Position numbers and translations under genes: made by a program. From assembly GCA_009783975.1 (NCBI GenBank), contig WRCL01000005.1, positions 1 through 16,835 on the forward strand: a DNA stretch of 16,835 nucleotides, read 5' to 3'. The notes beneath the pieces were generated by a model, which did not search any database, had not been told where the DNA came from, and saw only the letters and a program-made list of their open reading frames with translations. The stretch comes from Micrococcales bacterium (GTDB lineage: Bacteria; Actinomycetota; Actinomycetes; Actinomycetales; Cellulomonadaceae). Positions 7,907 through 13,814 of the stretch are shown one piece after another (the stretch's first letter is position 1; each line of letters opens with the position of its first letter).

Positions 7907-8662
7907 GTGACTCCCCGGCCCGAGCCGGCGGCTTTGCGCGACCGCTGGCACGCAACGAGCGTCGACTCGGTGTGGCTGCGTCCCGGCGACTGGTACCACC
8001 CCGCGGTCGAACCGTTGGCGCACGCTGTCGCCGCAGGCGAGGCGGCGCTCGTCGCCGCCGAAGACCTGGGCCGGGCCCGTGCCGAGGCAGGTGTTGGGGT
8101 CGGCGAGGCGATCGACGACCTGGTCTGCCTGTACCGGGCCAGCGGCACCGACCCTCCTGTGGACGTCCTGCGGGCCTTGGCCGCCGGGTGGGCCGACGGG
8201 CAGGCGGGCCTGGTGGTGTTCGGCAGCGTCGTCGACCCGACGACAGGTCTGCCAACAGGGGCGTACCTGGGCCAACGCCTGGCCGAGACGTACGCGACGG
8301 CGGCACGTGAGGGCACCACGGTCCGCACGACGCACGCCTTGACCGCGGTCGACGTCGCCGTCGAACCGGTCCCGGCGCTGCTCCAGGCGGCGCGGTCGGC
8401 GGCGGTCGGTGCGGCGTTGCGTGCTGTGCACGGCACGAGCGAACCGATGGCCGCCCTGGGCAACGGGGTGGCCGCGGTGCTCACCGCACGTACCAAGGAC
8501 CTTGCGGCCCAGACCGCCCGGTTGCGGGCCGAGATCACCGCACGCGTGGTCCCCATGCAGGTGAGCGCTGCGACGCGGCACCCGGTGCGGATCTGGCAGG
8601 TGCTGCTGCCGGCCACGCACCCCGAGGCCCTGACCTTGCTGCGCCGGCTCGCGCGGCCCTGA
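7907..8662 (+). CDS. Degenerate GGDEF-like protein
   Basis: 251 residues from GTG 7907; no other start codon lies upstream in this frame, and no strong ribosome site is visible. The N-terminal half (about 1-105) is Ala-rich and helical, with no family I recognise. Residues 110-121 (DPTTGLPTGAYL) followed by GQRLAETYATAAREG match the opening helix of diguanylate cyclase GGDEF domains (DxLTGLxNRxxL). At the expected site of the GGDEF loop the sequence reads ALGNGVAAVL (183-192), so the catalytic signature is gone. I infer a non-catalytic GGDEF fold, perhaps a protein-binding or nucleotide-sensing module, and not an active cyclase. It is divergent from the sigma-fusion gene across 78 bp, so the two may share a control region, and is followed after 96 bp by the kinase-like gene. 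Confidence 0.7.
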   Translation: MTPRPEPAALRDRWHATSVDSVWLRPGDWYHPAVEPLAHAVAAGEAALVAAEDLGRARAEAGVGVGEAIDDLVCLYRASGTDPPVDVLRALAAGWADGQAGLVVFGSVVDPTTGLPTGAYLGQRLAETYATAAREGTTVRTTHALTAVDVAVEPVPALLQAARSAAVGAALRAVHGTSEPMAALGNGVAAVLTARTKDLAAQTARLRAEITARVVPMQVSAATRHPVRIWQVLLPATHPEALTLLRRLARP

Positions 8663-8723
8663 CCTTCCGTGCTGCAACACCAGCGTCGACGTGTGTCACG
8701 ACCCCTGATAGGACCAGTCTCAC

Positions 8724-8752
8724 GGGACATCAGCGGCGCGTCACGATACGGT
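8724..8752 (+). promoter_or_regulatory. Candidate leaderless promoter for the APH-like gene
   Basis: GGGACA (8724-8729) and TACGGT (8747-8752) are separated by 17 bp. A start seven bases after the -10 falls on or beside the GTG at 8759. The gene has no Shine-Dalgarno sequence, which agrees with a leaderless mRNA, a frequent arrangement in actinobacteria. The hexamers are weak matches. Confidence 0.35.
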
Positions 8753-8758
8753 CGATGA

Positions 8759-9487
8759 GTGGCGGCTGACCTTGACGACACGGACACGTTGCCCGTTGGC
8801 GCACCTGGGCCTGTGGTGGACATCGGCACCTTCGCGACCCTGTACGCCGTGGACGACACCCACCTGCTGCGCCGCTACCGCTCTGGCCGCGACGCCGGCG
8901 GTGAGGCACGTCTGCTGTCGCACCTGCACTCCCACGGGGTCCCGGTGCCCCAGACGATCCACCTGGGCGGGCCTGACCTGCAGGTGGAGTGGCTCCACGG
9001 CCCGACGCTGCTGCAGGGCCTGGTCTCAGGGGAGGTGGGGATCGGCCAGGGCGCCACGCTCCTGGCCGACCTGCACACCCAGCTGCACAGCGCCCCGCTG
9101 CCCGACACACCCGACGCCACGCCGGGCACGAGCGTCGTCCACCTCGACCTGCACCCCGGGACGGTCGTGCTGTCTGAGGAACATGGTCCGGTCGTCGTCG
9201 CCTGGGGGTCGGCCGACATCGACGACCCGTCGACCGACTGCGCATGCACGGCTTTGATCATCGGCGAGGTCGCCGCCGACACCGGCGAGGAGTACGCCGC
9301 CGCCGCCCGCGCCCTGCTCGCCTCGTTCTTGCACGCCGCCCCCCGTTTCACCCCCGCCCACCTCGAGGCTGCCGGTGCGTACCGCCGTCGCGACCCAGGC
9401 CTGTCAGCGGCCGAACGCGACCTCATCCCCGCGTCCCAACACCTGGTCACCCGCCTGCTCGACGTCACCGCCCACCCCGGTTGGTAG
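8759..9487 (+). CDS. APH-like phosphotransferase-fold protein, probable pseudokinase
   Basis: 242 residues from GTG 8759, with no Shine-Dalgarno. The fold follows aminoglycoside phosphotransferase/choline-kinase proteins. LLRRYR (36-41) aligns with a nucleotide-binding strand, GEARLLSHLHSHGVPVP (48-64) with the alphaC region, VEWLHGPTL with the hinge, and HLDLHPGT (128-135) with the catalytic loop HGDLHPGN. The catalytic Asp130 is present, but the magnesium-binding Asn is Thr135, and the metal Asp of the usual IDW motif is Ala148 (VAWGSAD). DPSTDCA (156-162) keeps the structural Asp. Loss of two metal ligands suggests a binding or regulatory role over catalysis; substrate unknown. The stop codon's last base is the first base of a 46-bp perfect palindrome. 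Confidence 0.8.
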   Translation: MAADLDDTDTLPVGAPGPVVDIGTFATLYAVDDTHLLRRYRSGRDAGGEARLLSHLHSHGVPVPQTIHLGGPDLQVEWLHGPTLLQGLVSGEVGIGQGATLLADLHTQLHSAPLPDTPDATPGTSVVHLDLHPGTVVLSEEHGPVVVAWGSADIDDPSTDCACTALIIGEVAADTGEEYAAAARALLASFLHAAPRFTPAHLEAAGAYRRRDPGLSAAERDLIPASQHLVTRLLDVTAHPGW

Positions 9488-9581
9488 GACGAAGACAATG
9501 GGGACGGTTCCTGTGTCTTGTGGACGTCTGGCATCGCCAGACGTCCACAAGACACAGGAACCGTCCCCATTGTCTTCGTCC
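9487..9581. repeat. 46-bp perfect inverted repeat with 3-nt loop (REP-like or terminator)
   Basis: The left arm 9487-9532 and right arm 9536-9581 are exact reverse complements over 46 bp around ATC. The arms contain GGGGACGGTTCCTGTGTC. Such a long flawless stem exceeds the needs of a terminator and suggests recent insertion or active upkeep. From memory, GGGGACGGTTC-type palindromes occur near REP-associated Y1 transposases; no such transposase is in this window. It sits between the convergent APH-like gene and nrdH. Confidence 0.9.
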
Positions 9582-9594
9582 CCGGCGGGGGAAG

Positions 9595-9649
9595 GCCTGC
9601 TGCGTCGAGAGTGGCGGGTCGGAGCGGCGCCACTCTCGACGCAACAGGC
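9595..9649. repeat. 22-bp inverted repeat (second hairpin in the convergent gap)
   Basis: Arms 9595-9616 and 9628-9649 match at 21 of 22 positions, with core GTCGAGAGTGGCG / CGCCACTCTCGAC and an 11-nt loop. It starts 13 bp after the 46-bp palindrome but is unrelated in sequence. It could be a second REP-like unit or a terminator. Confidence 0.75.
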
Positions 9650-9660
9650 GTTGGTGCCAG

Positions 9661-9696
9661 CCGGGCCGGCGCGGTGCTGTCCAGGCGCCGGCCCGG
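9661..9696 (-). terminator. GC-rich hairpin downstream of nrdH
   Basis: CCGGGCCGGCGC (9661-9672) and GCGCCGGCCCGG (9685-9696) form a perfect 12-bp stem with a 12-nt loop, 44 bp past the nrdH stop in the direction of nrdH transcription. It is a likely terminator for nrdH without a U tract. Confidence 0.5.
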
Positions 9697-9739
9697 GGCG
9701 CTTGCGTTCCGCGGGCCCGCCTGCCGGGCCGGCGGAGGT

Positions 9740-9979
9740 CTAGGCGACGGACGGGACCGCGGCGATCGCGGCGATCTTGTCGGGGCGGTACCCCGACCAG
9801 TGGTCGCCACCGGCGGTGACGACCGGAGCCTGGAGGTGGCCCAGCGACATGACGTAGTCGCGGGCGTCTGCGTCCTGGCTGATGTCCACGACGGTGTAGT
9901 CGTGCCCGGCCTTGTCCAAGGCGCGGTAGGTCGCGGTGCACTGCACGCACGACGGCTTGCTGTAGACAGTGATCGTCAT
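9740..9979 (-). CDS. nrdH: NrdH-type glutaredoxin-like redoxin
   Basis: 79 residues, the normal NrdH length. This small cytoplasmic thiol redoxin passes electrons from thioredoxin reductase to class Ib ribonucleotide reductase (NrdEF). The sequence begins MTITVYSKPSCVQCTATYRA, with the redox motif C11-V-Q-C14 typical of NrdH; QAPVV (cis-Pro loop) and HWSGYRPDKI near the C-terminus are also NrdH signatures. ATG 9979 is preceded by AAAGGAG at good spacing. It stands alone: no nrdI, nrdE or nrdF follows, and a hairpin ends the unit, so its reductase partner must be encoded elsewhere. Two NrdR boxes upstream link its expression to the dNTP-responsive repressor NrdR. Confidence 0.96.
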   Translation of the reverse strand: MTITVYSKPSCVQCTATYRALDKAGHDYTVVDISQDADARDYVMSLGHLQAPVVTAGGDHWSGYRPDKIAAIAAVPSVA

Positions 9980-10077
9980 CGGTGCTCCTTTAGTCCGTAT
10001 CTGCTACGACCTGTTTCGTCTGTGCTGCCGGTCCGTGCTCCAGGTGTCGACTCCTGCTGGACTGGCGAGTGCGCCCA

Positions 10078-10093
10078 ACACTACACCTAGTGG
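10078..10093 (-). promoter_or_regulatory. NrdR box 1
   Basis: ACACTACACCTAGTGG matches the 16-bp NrdR palindrome (ACACTA-4-TAGTGT) in 11 of 12 arm positions. On the minus strand it overlaps TAGTGT, a possible nrdH -10, with TTGCTC 16 bp upstream as -35, so bound NrdR would block polymerase. Confidence 0.75.
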
Positions 10094-10109
10094 TCTCCAG
10101 AGCAACCCA

Positions 10110-10125
10110 CCACTAGGTGTTGTGC
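10110..10125 (-). promoter_or_regulatory. NrdR box 2
   Basis: CCACTAGGTGTTGTGC is a weaker match to the same palindrome. It begins 32 bp from box 1, three helical turns, the spacing expected for paired NrdR boxes that bind cooperatively on one DNA face. It lies just upstream of the candidate -35. Confidence 0.7.
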
Positions 10126-10443
10126 TTACATCAGTGTCGTTTTCACCCTGTGCAGAACACTGTCCCCAGGCTGCGCCCGCTGGTCACCAGTGCCGACGCC
10201 CCAGCTGTCCACACCACCGCCCGACCTCCGTGCGTGTCGTCCACAACCTCGTCCCCCACCTGGCCCACACCCGTTCTGCGGCTCGTCGAGGGCCACGGTC
10301 CGCATCGAGGGCCACGGTGTGAACCGTGGCGCTCGCGTCGAACCGTGGCCCTCGATGAACACCGGTCCGCGCAGACGCGGCCGTCAGGCCACCGGACCGC
10401 TGCCGCCGATGCCCGCGCCTGGGCATCGCTATGCTGGGCGATC
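10126..10443. other. Non-coding gap between nrdH control region and PHP gene
   Basis: About 320 bp without a credible gene; frames here lack start signals and family features. The PHP reading frame is open through it, but the recognisable domain begins only at ATG 10444. It holds the nested inverted repeat at 10286-10356 and a TATGCT element (10430-10435) placed eight bases before the PHP ATG, consistent with a nearly leaderless PHP transcript. Confidence 0.5.
10286..10356. repeat. Four-copy nested repeat, two direct and two inverted (CGAGGGCCACGGT)
   Basis: TCGAGGGCCACGGT occurs at 10286-10299 and ATCGAGGGCCACGGT at 10304-10318. The reverse complement occurs with one mismatch at 10323-10335 and exactly at 10342-10356. 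The copies can pair in more than one way (outer or inner), giving alternative hairpins about 90 bp before the PHP gene. Function unknown: a terminator, a REP-like cluster or a binding-site array are all possible. Confidence 0.75.
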
Positions 10444-11286
10444 ATGCGGATCGACCTGCACGCACACTCTGACGCGTCAGACGGGACCATGCCCCCACGT
10501 GAGCTGGTCGCCGCGGCGGGCCAGGCCGGCCTGGACGTCGTCGCGATCACCGACCATGACACGACCGCCGGGTGGGCCGAGGCCGCCGAGGCTGCCCGCG
10601 AGCTGGGTGTCGGGCTGGTCCGGGGTCTGGAGATGTCCACCTGGTACCACGGCGGCAGCGTCCACCTGCTGTGCTACCTGCCCGACCCGGACGACCCGGG
10701 CCTGGCCGCCGAGCTGGCCTCCACCCGCGCCGCCCGGGTCGGACGTGTGCAGCAGATGGTCACGGCCCTGGCCCGCGACTACCCGATCACCTTCGACGAC
10801 GTCACCGCCCAGGCCACCTCAGCCACGACCTTGGGCCGGCCCCACATCGCCGCGGCCCTGGTCGCCAACGGTGTCGTCGCCGACTGGGACGAGGCGTTCA
10901 CCACGATGCTCGCCTCTGACAGCCCCTACTACGAGCCGTACCAGGCCATCGACACCGCGCACGCCATCGCCGTGGTCCGCGCCGCCGGGGGTGTGCCCGT
11001 CGTCGCCCACCCCGCATCCTCACGCCGTGGCCCAGACCTGCCCGACGACGCCTTCGCCGGCCTCGCCGCCGCCGGCCTCGCCGGCCTGGAGGTCCACCAC
11101 CGCGACCACAGCGCTGCCCAGGTCCAGCGCCTGACCACCATCGCGACCCGCCTGGGCCTGCTGGTCACCGGCTCGTCCGACTTCCACGGCTCGGGCAAGG
11201 CCAACCGCCTCGGCGAGAACCTCACCGACCCCGTCGTCCTCGAGGCCATCGCCGCCCAAGGCGCGACCGAGGTCATCGCTCACTGA
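10444..11286 (+). CDS. PHP-domain phosphoesterase (YciV/TrpH-like)
   Basis: 280 residues from ATG 10444. The PHP metal-binding motifs appear in order: HAH (H6, H8), ITDHDT (D37-H38-D39), GLEMS with E63, H74 in SVHLLCY, VVAHPAS and the final SSDFHGS. This set matches the YciV/TrpH branch, which includes 3',5'-nucleoside bisphosphate phosphatases and 5'-3' RNA/oligonucleotide exonucleases such as RNase AM. The substrate cannot be settled here. No Shine-Dalgarno precedes the ATG, and a TATGCT -10 is close, so the mRNA may be leaderless. Its last 36 bases include a 29-bp segment repeated exactly at 12850-12878. There it would end the protein with IAPTC instead of IAH, so the present C-terminus was probably changed by an insertion. 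Confidence 0.92.
   Translation: MRIDLHAHSDASDGTMPPRELVAAAGQAGLDVVAITDHDTTAGWAEAAEAARELGVGLVRGLEMSTWYHGGSVHLLCYLPDPDDPGLAAELASTRAARVGRVQQMVTALARDYPITFDDVTAQATSATTLGRPHIAAALVANGVVADWDEAFTTMLASDSPYYEPYQAIDTAHAIAVVRAAGGVPVVAHPASSRRGPDLPDDAFAGLAAAGLAGLEVHHRDHSAAQVQRLTTIATRLGLLVTGSSDFHGSGKANRLGENLTDPVVLEAIAAQGATEVIAH
11251..11279 (+). repeat. 29-bp direct repeat, copy 1 (PHP gene 3' end)
   Basis: Identical at all 29 bases to 12850-12878, 1599 bp away. It encodes AAQGATEVI plus the first two bases of the next Ala codon. With its partner it brackets the whole ATPase gene, as attachment-site duplications bracket inserted elements. Confidence 0.85.
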
Positions 11287-11308
11287 ACCGAATTTCGTAG
11301 GAACACCG

Positions 11309-12598
11309 TCACGGGCCCCAGGCCGCCACGGGTGCGCACACGACACCGTCTGGGCGGGTGTGCGTGGCCCCGGTGCCGGTCATGACGGCCAGAAAGGTCG
11401 GCGGAGCCCCGGCTGCGGCCATCTTGTCACCCAGGCGCACGAGGTTGGCTGCAGCAGCGTCCTCTTGGTGGGAACCAAACTTGATCTCAACGGCGCCCCA
11501 CCGGCCGTCGGGCCCTTCGATGATGGCGTCGGCCTCCAGTCCGTTGTCGTCGTGGTAGTGGAACAGCTGAGCCCCGACCGTCTCGCAGTAGACGGACAGG
11601 TCACGCAAGCACAGGCCTTCGAAGACGAACCCGAACGTGTTCAGGTCGTGCAACAACGTGTGTGGTGTGGCACGCAGTGCCGCGACTGTCAGCGACGGGT
11701 CGGTGAGGTAGAGCTTGGGTGAGGTGCGCAGCCTGGTCCGCGACCGCAACCGGGGGCTCCACGCCGGCACTTGTTCGACGACGAAGAGCCGGTCGAGCGC
11801 CTCCAGATACCGCGATACGGTCAAGCGCGACATCGTCGGGTCGCCGTCTGCGCAGATGTCGGCGGCCAGGGTGTTGCGGGTGACTGTGGTGGCGTTGTTG
11901 CGTGCCAACGACCGCAGCAGCGCGGTGACCCGGCGGGGGTCACGACGGGCCCCGTCGACATGCGGTACGTCAGACTCCGCCAGTGCCCGCAGATATTGGG
12001 CGGGCAGGTCAGCGCTGGGCTCGCGCCTGGTCAGGGCCGCAGGCCATCCCCCGTGCACCGCCATCGTGATCGTGTCGGTCACCGACAATGCCGGCAGGGC
12101 CCCGGCCGGCGGCTGCCCGTCGAGCAGCCCTGCCACTGAGCAGCGCCCGTCGGAGGCTCCAGACTCGAACGCCGACAAGGTGCGCATGCGCACCCTGGCG
12201 ATCCTTCCTGCACCAGAGTGCACGACCTGCCCGTCCGCAGGTCTGGCCGACCCGGTGAGCAGGAACTGCCCGGGCACCCCGGTCTGGTCCACACGATGAC
12301 GCACGGCGTCCCACAGACCTGGGGCCTCCTGCCACTCGTCGATGAGCAGCGGCGGGCCGCTGCCCTGGCGGGCTGACGCCGGGTCCAGCACCGCCACAGG
12401 GTCGGCCAGAGCAAGCTCGCGCGCAGCGAACCCGCCTGCCGGGTCAGCCAGGCTGACCAGCGAACCAGCGTGACGCTGCCCGGTCCACGTCTTGCCGCAC
12501 CACTTGGGGCCTTCGATGACAACCGCCCCGAACTGGCGCAGGTACCTGGTGACCACCTGGTCGGCGAGCCGCTCACGGTAACCTGCGGGGGTCAGCAC
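11309..12598 (-). CDS. AAA+ ATPase with DUF4143 C-terminal domain
   Basis: 429 residues if started at GTG 12598, which has GGAGAG at proper spacing; TTG 12610 is a weaker choice. The N-terminal AAA_14 domain has Walker A GPKWCGKT (30-37), Walker B PLLIDEWQE and LLTGSARP as sensor. A winged-helix part follows (TRNTLAADICADGDPTMSRLTVSRYLEALDRLFVVEQV). The C-terminal DUF4143 part contains GFVFEGLCLRDL and then GLEADAIIEGPDGRW-GAVEIKFG, an E-D-ExK pattern like PD-(D/E)xK nucleases. These proteins are widespread, often horizontally acquired, and their role is poorly known. The gene converges on the PHP gene 22 bp away and lies entirely between the two 29-bp repeats, so it is likely the cargo of an insertion. 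Confidence 0.93.
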   Translation of the reverse strand: MLTPAGYRERLADQVVTRYLRQFGAVVIEGPKWCGKTWTGQRHAGSLVSLADPAGGFAARELALADPVAVLDPASARQGSGPPLLIDEWQEAPGLWDAVRHRVDQTGVPGQFLLTGSARPADGQVVHSGAGRIARVRMRTLSAFESGASDGRCSVAGLLDGQPPAGALPALSVTDTITMAVHGGWPAALTRREPSADLPAQYLRALAESDVPHVDGARRDPRRVTALLRSLARNNATTVTRNTLAADICADGDPTMSRLTVSRYLEALDRLFVVEQVPAWSPRLRSRTRLRTSPKLYLTDPSLTVAALRATPHTLLHDLNTFGFVFEGLCLRDLSVYCETVGAQLFHYHDDNGLEADAIIEGPDGRWGAVEIKFGSHQEDAAAANLVRLGDKMAAAGAPPTFLAVMTGTGATHTRPDGVVCAPVAAWGP

Positions 12599-12621
12599 GG
12601 CGCTCTCCAATCATCCTGAGA

Positions 12622-12690
12622 ATCGATCGATATACCTGAGTCGGCGATTCGAGTATACTAAATTCGGCAGATCCAGTATACCGTATTGAG
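12622..12690 (-). repeat. Three 23-bp iterons upstream of the ATPase gene
   Basis: TATAC occurs at 12631, 12654 and 12677, exactly 23 bp apart. The aligned 23-mers (12622-12644, 12645-12667, 12668-12690) share GATnCnAGTATAC and a G-rich end. On the minus strand they lie directly before the ATPase ribosome site and provide TATA-like hexamers in a GC-rich genome. They are probably a promoter with repeated operator sites. Confidence 0.6.
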
Positions 12691-12849
12691 CATCCGCTCG
12701 AGCCTGGCACGCGGGGTGCTGTGCCCACGTGTGCGAGCTGCAGTCGGTCACCGACACCCACGCCCACCGCGCCGGGCGCTGGTGCTGGGCCACCCAGGCC
12801 GCCGACGCCCTGACCGGATCATCGCAGGTACCGCGACCCTGGCCGACGC

Positions 12850-12878
12850 GCCGCCCAAGGCGCGACCGAGGTCATCGC
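12850..12878 (+). repeat. 29-bp direct repeat, copy 2 (displaced PHP gene end)
   Basis: Exact copy of 11251-11279. Reading on in the PHP frame gives GCC CCC ACC TGC TGA, a proper stop at 12889-12891, so this looks like the original tail of the PHP gene pushed away by the insertion. Upstream of the copy there is no further PHP similarity. Confidence 0.85.
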
Positions 12879-12904
12879 CCCCACCTGCTGAGAACAGCGA
12901 GGAG

Positions 12905-12974
12905 ATCGGGATATCGCGATACTGTCTGTGTATCGGGATATCCCGATGTGCCTGTGATATCGTGAAATTCCGAT
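12905..12974 (+). promoter_or_regulatory. Three HipB-type operators at 27-bp spacing
   Basis: The central site ATCGGGATATCCCGAT (12932-12947) is a perfect 16-bp palindrome. ATCGGGATATCGCGAT (12905-12920) differs at one base and ATCGTGAAATTCCGAT (12959-12974) at three. All begin exactly 27 bp apart, and the last ends 16 bp before the hipB ATG. HipB-family antitoxins repress their own operon through repeated palindromes, so these are the expected operators. Confidence 0.8.
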
Positions 12975-12990
12975 ACCAGGAAGGTGCGTC

Positions 12991-13236
12991 ATGACCACAC
13001 ACACCGCGCCGATGCGTGCACCGGCCGACTTCGGGATCGTCCTGCAACAGGCCCGGCTCGCCCGGGGGATGTCGCAGCAGCGTCTTGCCGAAGAGCTCGA
13101 CCTGTCCCAGAGCCAGATCAGCGAGATCGAGTCGGGCAAGGCCACGATCCACCTGCGACGCCTGCTGACCATCGCCAACGCGACCGGCGTCGAGCTCACA
13201 GCAACCTGGCAGGGCACCGATGCGTCTCGCAGTTGA
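12991..13236 (+). CDS. hipB: HipB-like XRE-family antitoxin/repressor
   Basis: 81 residues from ATG 12991 with AGGAAGG upstream. Residues about 14-70 form a Cro/C1 helix-turn-helix: LQQARLARGMSQQRLAEELD, LSQSQISEIESGKATIHLRRL. Such proteins bind operators upstream of their own operon and neutralise the HipA kinase toxin. Three palindromes sit just upstream. The stop overlaps the start of the hipA-like frame by 17 bp, the usual coupled arrangement. Because the partner is cut short, this copy may now be only a repressor, or an antitoxin for a HipA elsewhere. Confidence 0.92.
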   Translation: MTTHTAPMRAPADFGIVLQQARLARGMSQQRLAEELDLSQSQISEIESGKATIHLRRLLTIANATGVELTATWQGTDASRS

Positions 13237-13639
13237 GCTCTACGGCGTGGTGGTCGGCACCCTCACCGGTGAGGCCCGCACCTTCGACTTCGTCCCTAGC
13301 GAGGCTGGTATCGAGCGGTTCGGAACCGGCAGCCGTGTGCTGTCGGTGACCATCCCGCTGGTTGTCGCACCCCGCCGGGACCACGCAGCCCGTCGCCGGA
13401 GCTGGTTCGCCGAGCTGCTGCCCGAAGGCAGCCAGTACGACCACATGCTGGCGCAAGGCGGGCTGCGGCGCGGCGACACCCTCGGGTTCCTCGCTCGCTA
13501 CGGTCGCGACATCGCAGGGGCACTGCAGATCTGGGACATCGACGACCCGACCGAGCCGAAGACTCCAGGGCTGAAACCCGTGACCGACTCCCAGGTCAGG
13601 CGGCTGCTCGACGACCGCGCTGGCGCACCGCTGGCGTAG
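13220..13639 (+). pseudogene. hipA: Truncated HipA-like toxin, N-terminal domain only
   Basis: 139 residues from ATG 13220, against about 400-440 in full-length HipA kinases. The sequence fits the HipA N-terminal domain: MRLAVELYGVVVGTL, WFAELLPEG, RRGDTLGFLARYGRDIAGAL, and VRRLLDDRAGAPL, where intact proteins as I recall them continue with G-N and SLAGAQ-K. It stops at APLA, with an insertion-sequence relic starting 17 bp later. The ATP-binding lysine, catalytic Asp and DFD motif are all missing, so it cannot be a kinase. It matches the part that is a separate protein (HipS) in HipBST systems, so a leftover role is possible, but no HipT follows. I judge it a pseudogene created by mobile-element activity. 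Confidence 0.8.
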
Positions 13640-13655
13640 GCTGGTGGACGTCAAC

Positions 13656-13741
13656 CGAGTTCGATATTTTGGCGGCGAGTTCGATATTTTGGCGGTGACT
13701 TCGACGTTTTAACTGTCGAACACGCCGCCAAAGTATCGAAC
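13656..13741. mobile_element. Relic of an insertion sequence (terminal repeats only)
   Basis: GTTCGATATTTTGGCGG lies in two exact tandem 20-bp units (13656-13675, 13676-13695), followed by a decayed third (13696-13715). The inverse, CCGCCAAAGTATCGAAC (13725-13741), differs at one base. Repeated direct sites at one end and an inverted one at the other resemble IS21-type ends; the transposase is gone. The segment joins the broken hipA to unrelated sequence. Confidence 0.65.
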
Positions 13742-13814
13742 CCAAAACCCGAGCATCAGGTGTCGGCGGGAACGGCGTCTGTGCGCCCGGGTGGGACGGG
13801 CTGGGGTGCGGGGC

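Noticed and set aside
10190..10260. DnaA-box-like TGTCCACA motifs suggesting a replication origin
   Set aside because: Two weak matches only, no cluster, no AT-rich unwinding region and no dnaA or dnaN nearby.
10117..10443. 109-codon N-terminal extension of the PHP protein
   Set aside because: It has no PHP similarity, while ATG 10444 begins MRIDLHAHSD, the canonical PHP start.
12622..12690. CRISPR or satellite array
   Set aside because: Only three imperfect 23-bp units without spacers, directly before a gene start.
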